From Salipaludibacillus sp. CUR1 (GTDB lineage Bacteria; Bacillota; Bacilli; Bacillales; Salisediminibacteriaceae), in assembly GCF_021028955.1 (NCBI RefSeq), contig NZ_JAIWPE010000069.1, positions 124,001-188,000 on the forward strand: a stretch of DNA of 64,000 nucleotides, given 5' to 3'. Both the position numbers and the translations under genes were made by a program. The notes beneath the pieces were generated by a model. The model saw nothing but the letters and a program-made list of their open reading frames with translations, was not told the DNA's origin and did no database searches. Below, one piece after another: positions 25,924 to 33,514 of the stretch (position 1 is the stretch's first letter; each line of letters starts with the position of its first letter).

Positions 25924-25951
25924 ATTGTACGAGAGATCGTTCCCGTACAAT
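25924..25951 (-). terminator. Terminator of hit
   Basis: ATTGTACG and CGTACAAT pair around a 12-base loop, and on the minus strand the stem is followed by TTATTATTTA. Confidence 0.75.
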
Positions 25952-25970
25952 CGATTTGCTTCGGGTGCCT

Positions 25971-26399
25971 TTACAGTTTTGATTGAATCGTTTTTGCAAT
26001 ATTTTTTAAATCTTCGGAAGAGTATTGGCTGCTGTGGTCGTGCCAGACAGCGCCGAACCCGTCCCCTTTACCATAACGCGGAAGCAAGTGGACATGATAA
26101 TGGAACACAGACTGGCCTGCAGCTTCCCCATTATTGTTAAGCATGTTTAAGCCGATAGGGTTAAACGCCTTCTTTATAGCATTAGCTACTTTAGGGACCG
26201 CTTTAAATACCTTTTCGGCTGTTTGTTCAGACAACTCATAAAGGTTTTCTTCATGATTTTTCGGAATAACCAGCGTATGACCTTCTGTTACCTGGCTTAA
26301 ATCGAGGAAAGCCAGAACATCATCATCTTCATACACTTTCGCAGAAGGAATTTCACCTGCGATAATTTTACAAAAAATACAGTCTTCTTGTGCGTGCAT
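25971..26399 (-). CDS. hit: HIT-family nucleotide-binding protein
   Basis: The 142-residue protein has the N-terminal CIFCKIIAGEIPSAKVY block, with the zinc-type CxxC pair, the EGHTLVIPKNH strand and the catalytic histidine triad QSVFHYHVHLLPR (about residues 97-109). It probably hydrolyses nucleotide phosphoramidates or dinucleotides. ATG 26399 is chosen with AGAGG 8 bases upstream; the in-frame GTG 26408 overlaps that site. It lies divergent from ecsA, as in B. subtilis. Confidence 0.93.
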   Translation of the reverse strand: MHAQEDCIFCKIIAGEIPSAKVYEDDDVLAFLDLSQVTEGHTLVIPKNHEENLYELSEQTAEKVFKAVPKVANAIKKAFNPIGLNMLNNNGEAAGQSVFHYHVHLLPRYGKGDGFGAVWHDHSSQYSSEDLKNIAKTIQSKL

Positions 26400-26620
26400 A
26401 ATTATCACCTCTTTTAATAGGATGGCTTAAGCGGAAGGACTTATGTATGCTTAGGGAAGCATAGAAGATCAGGATCAGTTAAAGCTTACTGGGAAGGTAT
26501 TTTATACAGAGACCGCAAGTTTTTAGAAATTGAACGTCATACAGTCTGCCCCCTGCCGGGCTTTAACATCACCAAATAAAAATCTTTCTTAACATATTAT
26601 CATATTTTTGCGGCGCTTGC

Positions 26621-26649
26621 TTTTCAAGTTTAAGTGTTTTAGATATAGT
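26621..26649 (+). promoter_or_regulatory. Candidate promoter of ecsABC
   Basis: TTTTCA (26621-26626) and TATAGT (26644-26649) with 17 bases between lie 45 bases before ecsA. The 295-base hit-ecsA gap holds nothing else I can support. Confidence 0.45.
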
Positions 26650-26693
26650 AAAGAATGGAATAAGATGTGGTTAAGAGAAGGAGGAATTGGCAG

Positions 26694-27440
26694 ATGAGTG
26701 AATTGTTGGATGTTCGGCAGATCTCAGGCGGGTATCAAAAAAATAAGCCGGTCTTACATAATGTCTCTTTTTCCGTCCATCCGAATGAGATGGTAGGATT
26801 AATTGGCCTTAACGGGGCCGGAAAAAGTACGACAATTAAACATATTCTTGGTTTGATGGAACCTCATGAAGGGGAGGTTCGTATCCTTGGAAAAACGATG
26901 GCAGAGAACAAAACCGATTACAGGCAGAATTTAGCCTATATTCCTGAAACTCCTCTTTTATATGAAGAAATGACTTTATGGGAACATTTGGAGTTAACAG
27001 CTATGGCTTACGGATTGGAAAAAGAGGTTTTTGAAGAACGGGCAAACCGTTTGCTGAAAGAATTCAGGATGACTAAAATGGCAAAATGGTTTCCGAGCCA
27101 TTTTTCAAAAGGAATGCGGCAAAAGGTGATGATTATGAGTGCCTTTTTAATCAGGCCTTCTATTTACATTGCTGATGAGCCTTTTGTGGGTCTCGATCCT
27201 ATAGGAATAAAATCTTTTCTGGACAGAATGCTTGAACTTAGGGAAGAAGGATGCGGAATTCTTATGTCTACCCATATATTAGCGACGGCGGAAAAATATT
27301 GCGACCGTTTTTTGTTTCTTCACCAGGGAAAAATTATATTACAGGGAACGATGGATGAGCTGCAGGAGCAGGCTCAAATGCCCGGTGCAGATCTGGACGA
27401 TATTTATGTTGAAATGACGAAGGAAGATCGACATGACTAA
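26694..27440 (+). CDS. ecsA: ABC transporter ATPase EcsA
   Basis: The 248-residue ATPase powers the EcsAB exporter, which in B. subtilis affects secretion, sporulation, competence and regulated intramembrane proteolysis (RasP). Motifs: Walker A GLNGAGKST (about 38-46), signature-region FSKGMRQKV (the second Ser of LSGGQ is altered to KGM, as in this subfamily), Walker B IYIADEPFVGLD and H-loop STHIL. ATG 26694 follows AAGGAGGA; an upstream in-frame start has no site. It overlaps ecsB by 8 bases. Confidence 0.93.
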   Translation: MSELLDVRQISGGYQKNKPVLHNVSFSVHPNEMVGLIGLNGAGKSTTIKHILGLMEPHEGEVRILGKTMAENKTDYRQNLAYIPETPLLYEEMTLWEHLELTAMAYGLEKEVFEERANRLLKEFRMTKMAKWFPSHFSKGMRQKVMIMSAFLIRPSIYIADEPFVGLDPIGIKSFLDRMLELREEGCGILMSTHILATAEKYCDRFLFLHQGKIILQGTMDELQEQAQMPGADLDDIYVEMTKEDRHD

Positions 27441-28659
27441 TGCGGCGGAACTGTGGGATAAAAGGCGCAGTGATTATTGGACAATGGCGGTAAGATATCT
27501 GCGCCTTATTGGAAACAGCGGATTTTTATTTACAATTTATTTATTATTTGTGTTTGGCAGCTATTATTATGGGCAGTTTTTGCAATGGCTCCCGGAAACG
27601 TTTCCAGCTGTCATCTTTTTTACGCTGATCTTTACCTGGCTAACAACGAGAGGGCGGGTGCGAACGTTCTTTAAGCAAGGCGACCTGATTTTTCTTACAC
27701 CGCTGGAAGGAAACCTCTCAGGATATATTCGTTCCTCTATACGGTACAGCTGGATTATGGAGACGTTTTGGCTGACTTTAAGTATGCTCGTCCTTGCCCC
27801 GTTGTTTTTTGACAGGGTCAGTGAAGCAGGAGCCAGTTTTATTCTTATTTTATTGTTGTTAAGCGGATTAAAATTATGGAATCTGGCTGCCGGCTTTGAA
27901 GAACAAAGAGTACTCGACAGAAAACAGTACACAAACCATACATTCCTTCGTGCAGGACTTAATGCTGTAGCTGTCTATGCCCTGTTTTCCCAGCAACCCT
28001 GGTGGCTTTTCGCTTTTATAGCTGGCGCGCTGATTATTTTCTATATTGGGTATTACAGAGCGATAGCAAGAACTTACAGTTTAAAGTGGGAAAGGCTCGT
28101 TGAGATTGAAAACCAGACCGTGATGACTTTTTACCGGGTAGCTAACAGCTTTACTGATGTGCCGAGTTTAAAATCAAAAATAAGGTTCCGTCGCTGGTTG
28201 AATCCCCTCTATAACCTTGTCAGCTTCGAGCAGAAAAATGTTTATAAATACATGTTCGCCCGGTCTTTTTTCCGAGCTAATGATTATTTTGGAATATTTT
28301 TAAGGCTGACAATTATTGGCGGGTTATTCATATCGATTGTAGAGCTTGATTGGGGACGCTGGTTAGTGGCCGCCTTATTTGCCTATATGACAGCCCTTCA
28401 GATAGAAACATTAAAGAACCACTATGATACGAGCCAAATGGTTGATTTATATCCTCTCCAGACCGAAAATAAGCAGGCCGGGCATAAGTTCTGGATTGTA
28501 TTTCTCGGAATTATTCAGTCGCTTATCTTCGGAATCACGGCTTCACTTACTTACGGAGCCGGACAGGGGCTTATCATCTTAGCCTTGTCACTTGCAGTTT
28601 ATTCTTACCATCTGATGGTAAGACTTCCGAAAAAGTACGAAACTCTCTCCCGGTCTTAA
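27433..28659 (+). CDS. ecsB: ABC transporter permease EcsB
   Basis: This 408-residue membrane protein has the same length as B. subtilis EcsB, with about six to eight membrane segments. Examples are FLFTIYLLFVFGSYYYGQFL near residue 35, paired helices at about 105-140, and a C-terminal pair FWIVFLGIIQSLIFGITASL and GLIILALSLAVYSYHLM. LTPLEGNLSGYIRSS is a conserved loop. ATG 27433 overlaps the ecsA end, so translation is coupled. It forms the permease half of the EcsAB complex. Confidence 0.92.
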   Translation: MTNAAELWDKRRSDYWTMAVRYLRLIGNSGFLFTIYLLFVFGSYYYGQFLQWLPETFPAVIFFTLIFTWLTTRGRVRTFFKQGDLIFLTPLEGNLSGYIRSSIRYSWIMETFWLTLSMLVLAPLFFDRVSEAGASFILILLLLSGLKLWNLAAGFEEQRVLDRKQYTNHTFLRAGLNAVAVYALFSQQPWWLFAFIAGALIIFYIGYYRAIARTYSLKWERLVEIENQTVMTFYRVANSFTDVPSLKSKIRFRRWLNPLYNLVSFEQKNVYKYMFARSFFRANDYFGIFLRLTIIGGLFISIVELDWGRWLVAALFAYMTALQIETLKNHYDTSQMVDLYPLQTENKQAGHKFWIVFLGIIQSLIFGITASLTYGAGQGLIILALSLAVYSYHLMVRLPKKYETLSRS

Positions 28660-28687
28660 CGTAAAATATAAGTAAGGAGGGACCGAG

Positions 28688-29419
28688 ATGAGTGAGTATA
28701 TGGAGAAGGTCGAGCGTGAGATGCAGCGTTGGGAACATAAAACACGCCGTGAACCATCAATGCCTGCTAAAGTCAGTAAACGATGGCAAAACAAAATTAA
28801 TAGCAGGCTGCCGGAAAGGTTTCATGCAGTGGTTACGGAGAGTGTAAGGCAAATGGTTCAGGCAGCTTTAGTGAGCAGTGATTATTTATCCGATTTGGAT
28901 AAGCTTGAGGATGTGCCGCTTGAAGAGCGGGAATCAATTTTCGATAAACGGGTCACCACCTATAAGCGGACAGCGGCAGTAGAAGGGGCAGGCACAGGTT
29001 TCGGAGGGGTTTTACTCGGGGTTGCAGACTTTCCGCTGCTGCTGACTATAAAAATGAAATTTTTATTTGATGCAGGAAAAATTTACGGTTTTAATGTCGA
29101 CGAGATTGAGGAACGTATGTTTTTACTGCACGTCTTTCAACTGGCTTTTTCAAGAGAGGAAAAGAAGAAAGAAGTTTTTCATAAGATTACGAACTGGGAA
29201 GAAAACGTCCGGAGTTTAAAAGGTGAAGCAGCTGATTTAAGGGATTTGGACTGGAGATCTTTCCAGCTCGAATACCGGGATTTTATTGACTTGCCGAAAA
29301 CGCTGCAGTTAATTCCCGGCTTTGGTGCTATTGTAGGAGCTACGGCTAATTATCACTACTTGGATATTCTCGCCTATCATGCGAAAAACAGTTACAGACA
29401 CCGTCTATTGAATGGCTGA
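28688..29419 (+). CDS. ecsC: EcsC-family protein
   Basis: The 243-residue protein is the third gene of the ecs operon. EcsC family marks: an amphipathic start, then AAVEGAGTGFGGVLLGVADFPLLL (about 97-120), a hydrophobic stretch that may associate with membrane, and a late LIPGFGAIVGATANYHYL. Biochemical role is unknown; in B. subtilis loss of ecsC has little effect compared with ecsA or ecsB. ATG 28688 follows AAGGAGGG, 28 bases after ecsB. A terminator follows. Confidence 0.92.
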   Translation: MSEYMEKVEREMQRWEHKTRREPSMPAKVSKRWQNKINSRLPERFHAVVTESVRQMVQAALVSSDYLSDLDKLEDVPLEERESIFDKRVTTYKRTAAVEGAGTGFGGVLLGVADFPLLLTIKMKFLFDAGKIYGFNVDEIEERMFLLHVFQLAFSREEKKKEVFHKITNWEENVRSLKGEAADLRDLDWRSFQLEYRDFIDLPKTLQLIPGFGAIVGATANYHYLDILAYHAKNSYRHRLLNG

Positions 29420-29451
29420 AGAGACTATTCTTTTTGTCTCCGCCTCATCAG

Positions 29452-29488
29452 AAAGCCTGTTTGGGGACAGTTCCCAAACAGGCTTTTT
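29452..29488. terminator. Terminator after ecsC
   Basis: AAAGCCTGTTTGGG and CCCAAACAGGCTTT pair around a 7-base loop, followed by TTAAG. It lies between convergent genes. Confidence 0.88.
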
Positions 29489-29497
29489 AAGATGGGT

Positions 29498-30019
29498 TTA
29501 ACCCTTTAAATCTGTAAAAATGACGAGACGCTCTTCGTGCGTTTTCAAGTCCCGGTTAAATAAACCATGGCATGTGATCAAATTCAGGCGAGGTTTACTG
29601 GAATAACCGAATATTTGTTGGATAGGTGCATTTTCCCTTGGATATGCTTTCAAATCAGTCACTTGGAAGACAAGCGTCTGGCTGTCAGCGGACTCTACGA
29701 TTATTTCATCACCAGCAACCAGGTTTTTTAAAGGGAAAAAAGCAGCAGGTCCGGTAAAGTCATCCACATGCCCTGCAATAACAGCATTTCCTGAAGCTCC
29801 CGGTTTAGAAGAATTCGTAAACCAGCCGGCGACGTCCCCGGATTCCGGCAATTCGAGGGAGCCGTCCTTCTTTAAACTGCAGGATTCCACTGTCACAGAC
29901 AGATTAAATTTTGGAATATGGATGAGTACAGGCGTCACACCTTGAGCAGTTAGTCCCTCAGCTGATGTTGACGCGTGTACGTTCGATCCCAAAAGCAGAA
30001 CACCTCCAGCCATTAACAT
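29498..30019 (-). CDS. Class F-like sortase
   Basis: This 173-residue cysteine transpeptidase should anchor surface proteins to the wall. It has an N-terminal hydrophobic anchor or signal (MLMAGGVLLLGSNVHAS), then LIHIPKFNLSVTVE, GDVAGWFTNSSKPGASGNAV, the active-site His in VIAGHVDDF, the Cys in NLITCHGLF and the Arg in EERLVIFT. ATG 30019 is chosen: AAAAGG lies 5 bases upstream and just after the stop of the partner gene. Longer starts would overlap that gene without a ribosome site. It is coupled to a gene for a protein with an MPATG motif, its likely substrate. Confidence 0.85.
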   Translation of the reverse strand: MLMAGGVLLLGSNVHASTSAEGLTAQGVTPVLIHIPKFNLSVTVESCSLKKDGSLELPESGDVAGWFTNSSKPGASGNAVIAGHVDDFTGPAAFFPLKNLVAGDEIIVESADSQTLVFQVTDLKAYPRENAPIQQIFGYSSKPRLNLITCHGLFNRDLKTHEERLVIFTDLKG

Positions 30020-30032
30020 AAAGACCTTTTGA

Positions 30033-30854
30033 TTAGTTTTCTGTTTGCCATGGCTGGCGAAATAATAAAAAGATTGAGCCAAGTGCGATTAAAATCATTA
30101 AGAAGCCGCCTAGGACAGTAGAGTTATCTGAATAGGAGGAAGCGCCGCCCATTCCAGTAGCCGGCATCTCAGAAGGCATGCGGTCCATAGATGGATCAGC
30201 GAGAACAATAGCATCCAATCCAGGCTTGCCTTCCACTAAACCAACAGCTAATACTGTATAAAGCGTATCTGCTTCTAACTGAGTCTGAGGAAGTTCAAGG
30301 ACAGCCTCCTCGGTGCCTGCAACTCTGACTTCTAAATCGGCAGTCATTGGAGACACTTCTGCATAATCCGTTACTGAAGGGAATGAAGCACCTGCAAAAA
30401 GAACCTCTCCATTAGCTGTAATGTCAACGCTCGGCGCATCTGGTGAAAGGTGGCCGGCACGTACCCAAGTCATACCCTCTGTTGCAGCAGTCTCATCTTC
30501 AATCACTTTCAGCTGAAGGTTTTCCAATCTATCAATTGCTGCCACAGTATAAGCCTGTCCGCCTTCAACCGATAAGTCTTTCGTTAGTACCGCAGTTTCT
30601 AAGTCTCCTGCCGGAAAGATTTCAACCGTATGTGTGCCTTCAGGGAGTTCTAAGTAATCAGTCGGTGTTTTAAAATCAAGGCTTTCTACAACAACATCGC
30701 CATTAACTGCAATATCTACCGCTGGAGCATCAGGAGAAGCATGCACAATCCTCACCATGGCATTTTCCATTCCGTCCGCTGAAACCATTTTTGTGAAAGT
30801 TACCAGGACAAATAAAATAGTTACAATGCGAAGCATTACTTTTCTTTTCTTCAT
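30033..30854 (-). CDS. DUF4397 repeat surface protein with MPATG sorting-like tail
   Basis: The 273-residue exported protein starts with a signal peptide (about 1-26). Two DUF4397 repeats follow, beginning MVRIVHASPDAPAVDIAVNG (about 31) and WVRAGHLSPDAPSVDITANG (about 130). The tail has SEMPATGMGG (about 227), a membrane helix (LGGFLMILIALGSIFLLF) and a short end RQPWQTEN. MPATG before a helix is a variant LPxTG sorting signal, though the positive tail is weak. GAGGAG precedes ATG 30854 by 8 bases. The next gene is a sortase, so the two probably form a dedicated anchoring pair. Confidence 0.85.
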   Translation of the reverse strand: MKKRKVMLRIVTILFVLVTFTKMVSADGMENAMVRIVHASPDAPAVDIAVNGDVVVESLDFKTPTDYLELPEGTHTVEIFPAGDLETAVLTKDLSVEGGQAYTVAAIDRLENLQLKVIEDETAATEGMTWVRAGHLSPDAPSVDITANGEVLFAGASFPSVTDYAEVSPMTADLEVRVAGTEEAVLELPQTQLEADTLYTVLAVGLVEGKPGLDAIVLADPSMDRMPSEMPATGMGGASSYSDNSTVLGGFLMILIALGSIFLLFRQPWQTEN

Positions 30855-30937
30855 CTTTTCATCTCCTCGAGTGATTATTTACTACATTTGGTAGGATGAG
30901 CTAATCACTGGGTAATTATGTATACTGTAATAAAAAA

Positions 30938-31251
30938 GGGCTGGGAAACTTATAAAATTGTTGTTCGTCTTTTACAATCTCGTGGTTAAGTGATTTCAGT
31001 CCGCCAGGCGGACGCTTGCCCAGGGGCTTGTCTTCAGCTAAATTCAACTCAGCCTGGAGCTTCGTTGAATTGGATCTTCAGCCTTAACCCCTGTGGCGTC
31101 ACCGCCTTCTGTCCTTCAATAAAAAAGCTGAGGCTATTTAATAATTAGTAAAACTAAAAGTGATCCACCTTTTCTCAAAAAGAAAAGCCGAACAAAATTT
31201 TCGAATTTTGTTCGGCTTTCTTTATGATTACTATTCTTTTGTCCCAGCCTC
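30938..31251. repeat. Mosaic intergenic repeat, second copy
   Basis: This occupies most of the 401-base gap between the DUF4397 and yhaA genes. It begins GGGCTGGGAAAC and ends TTTTGTCCCAGCCTC. Bases 30991-31032 are an exact inverted match to 22644-22685, 31040-31130 is an inverted, diverged match to about 22260-22340, and 31165-31251 matches 22690-22769 directly. Its final hairpin can act as the yhaA-side terminator. Confidence 0.87.
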
Positions 31252-31255
31252 TAAA

Positions 31256-32434
31256 TTAATTATTTTCAAATGTTTTTAAGACAAGGTTGCCAAGGACGTT
31301 TGCTCCATGAAGCATGGAGCGTTCATCTATATCGAAATGCGGGTGGTGATGAGGGTAGGCTGTTTCCCATTCAGGATTTTTTGCGCCTGTAAAAAAGAAA
31401 GCTCCTCTGACGTTTTGAAGGTAGTAGCTGAAATCTTCCCCTCCCATTTGAGGTTTAGCATGCACCACTTTTTCTATTCCTGCTGTTTCAGAGGCGGTTT
31501 CTCTTAAAAAATCTGCCTCATTTTTATGGTTTATAACAGCAGGGTAGCCTTTGAAATATTTAAAGTCGGCTTCAGCACCGAAGCTCGCTGCCACCCCATG
31601 AATGACTTCCGCCATATCCTTTTGAATCTGCTCCTGGACCTCCTCACTGAATGTCCGGACAGTTCCGTCCATGGTGGCCGTATCTGCTATGACATTAAAG
31701 GCGTTTTTTGCTTCAAAAGCCCCGATACTTATGACAGCGGCGTCAAGTGGGTCTACCCGCCTGCTGACAATGTTCTGTAACGATTGAACAATTTGGGAGC
31801 CGATTAATACAGCGTCTTTTGTATAATGCGGCTGTGCCCCATGGCCGCCTTTACCCTGCACCTTGATTTTGAAGCGGTCAGCAGCTGCCATAAGCGGGCC
31901 TTCATTATAATCTATAGTTCCTAAAGGAGTTGTCGCCCATAAATGGGTTCCGTAAATGACATCCACCCCATCTAAACACCCGTCCTCAATCATCGGTTTT
32001 GCCCCTCCTGGAGCTAATTCTTCTGCATACTGATGGATAAAGACCACATTCCCTTGCAGCTGGCCTCTCATCTCATTTAATGCTTTAGCCAGGACGAGAA
32101 GAAGTGCCGTGTGGGCATCATGTCCGCAAGCATGCATAACTCCGGGTACTTGTGATTTGTAAGGGACATCTTTCGCATCCTGGATAGGCAATGCGTCAAA
32201 ATCGGCCCTTAAAGCCACCGTGGGGCCTGGGGAATTACCTTTAAGAACGGCTGTGACCCCGTTTTTCCCAACGTTTTCTCTTACCTCATGTCCTAATTGT
32301 TTATGATATTGGGCAATATATTCGGGTGTCTTAACTTCTTTAAAAGACAGTTCCGGATACTGGTGTAAATGACGGCGGATATCCACCATTTCTTCATAAT
32401 AAGCTGCAAGTTTTTCACTTAGTTGTTTGTACAT
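31256..32434 (-). CDS. yhaA: M20-family amidohydrolase YhaA
   Basis: The 392-residue metallopeptidase-like hydrolase belongs to the aminoacylase/hippurate-hydrolase group. Metal and active-site motifs: LRADFDALPI (about 71), MHACGHDAHTALLL (about 98), HQYAEELAPGGAKPMIEDG (Glu pair, about 130), dimerisation domain GKGGHGAQPH, and C-terminal MGGEDFSYYLQ. ATG 32434 is chosen with GAGGAG about 10 bases upstream. The B. subtilis counterpart is near ecsC. Natural substrate (an N-acyl amino acid or amino-acid conjugate) is not evident. Confidence 0.88.
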   Translation of the reverse strand: MYKQLSEKLAAYYEEMVDIRRHLHQYPELSFKEVKTPEYIAQYHKQLGHEVRENVGKNGVTAVLKGNSPGPTVALRADFDALPIQDAKDVPYKSQVPGVMHACGHDAHTALLLVLAKALNEMRGQLQGNVVFIHQYAEELAPGGAKPMIEDGCLDGVDVIYGTHLWATTPLGTIDYNEGPLMAAADRFKIKVQGKGGHGAQPHYTKDAVLIGSQIVQSLQNIVSRRVDPLDAAVISIGAFEAKNAFNVIADTATMDGTVRTFSEEVQEQIQKDMAEVIHGVAASFGAEADFKYFKGYPAVINHKNEADFLRETASETAGIEKVVHAKPQMGGEDFSYYLQNVRGAFFFTGAKNPEWETAYPHHHPHFDIDERSMLHGANVLGNLVLKTFENN

Positions 32435-32524
32435 TCTCCTATCTCTCCTCGTAAAAAAATTCATACTTATAGATTCTTCATCTTAAAAAATATTTCTGGA
32501 CAGGACGGGCTATCTCCTTTATTT

Positions 32525-32560
32525 AAAAACTCTCATTCCTTTTTAAAAGGAAATGAGAGT
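32525..32560 (-). terminator. Terminator of ccdA
   Basis: ACTCTCATTCCTTTT pairs with AAAAGGAAATGAGAGT; on the minus strand the stem is followed by TTTTTAAAT. Confidence 0.8.
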
Positions 32561-32570
32561 CTGAAAAAAG

Positions 32571-33317
32571 CTAAATATTAAAGGGGATATACTGGGACAG
32601 GTAGGCAGCCATTCTGGCGAATATGCCGGTAAACAGCATTACGCCTAAAATAATCATAATCGCCCCGCTTGTTTTCTGGATAACAGGCAGATACCGGTTC
32701 AGATTACGGATTTTATTAATTGATTTTGAGTAGATCATGGCTACAATTAAAAACGGAATACCGATCCCGATAGAATAGAAAAATAAAAGCAGCATAGCTC
32801 CATACGTATCTGTACTTTGAGCAGCTAAGGTAAGAATAGAACCTAATACAAGACCGATACAAGGCGACCAGCCGGCAGCGAACACTAAACCAAATAAAAC
32901 AGACCGGCCGAAGCTTGTGGATTTAGTAGGTTTCATAAGCTTTTTTTCGCTCATCAGGAAATTAAGGTTAAATACGCCCATCAGCTGAAGCCCGAATAAG
33001 ACAATAATGATTCCCCCGAGTTGTTCAAGCAGGCCCTGGTTCTGAAAGAAAAGGGTACCAATAAATGAAGAAGAGGCACCGAGAATTAAAAATATGGAAG
33101 TGAAGCCGATTATAAAGCCTATACTTCTCGTGAAAATCAGTTTCCGGTCAGCTGCAATTTCATTATCTGCAATTCCGCTCCCTGTCAGCTGAGCAATATA
33201 GGCAGGAACGAGCGGGAACACACAAGGAGACAAAAAAGAAATTATTCCTGCAAGTAAAGCAATCCATAAGGACAAAAATGTCACTTCATTTATAACAAAA
33301 ATACTCATTAAATCCAT
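32571..33317 (-). CDS. CcdA-family thiol-disulfide transmembrane electron carrier
   Basis: The 248-residue protein has six membrane helices and moves reducing power across the membrane for cytochrome c or envelope thiol maintenance. The two redox cysteines are in SFLSPCVFPLVPAYI (about residue 32) and AAGWSPCIGLVLGS (about 150), each next to the family's conserved Pro. ATG 33317 is preferred, with GGGGGT 7 bases upstream. No thioredoxin-like partner gene is adjacent, so its client system is unknown. It differs in location from B. subtilis ccdA. Confidence 0.88.
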   Translation of the reverse strand: MDLMSIFVINEVTFLSLWIALLAGIISFLSPCVFPLVPAYIAQLTGSGIADNEIAADRKLIFTRSIGFIIGFTSIFLILGASSSFIGTLFFQNQGLLEQLGGIIIVLFGLQLMGVFNLNFLMSEKKLMKPTKSTSFGRSVLFGLVFAAGWSPCIGLVLGSILTLAAQSTDTYGAMLLLFFYSIGIGIPFLIVAMIYSKSINKIRNLNRYLPVIQKTSGAIMIILGVMLFTGIFARMAAYLSQYIPFNI

Positions 33318-33514
33318 CTCTATAACCCCCAGCCAATTAAAAACAGTTACCACTAATACTATACACGAAAATTTAGTAAGTTAGAATGAATTTCACTTAT
33401 TGTTCACACTTGTTGAAACCACTGGAAACCTTATCCCGTAAACTGGAGGTGTGAATATTCGTCAATTTTTTCGACGTGGCGTATAATGGTTAGAGAATGG
33501 GGGGTGAAACCATC

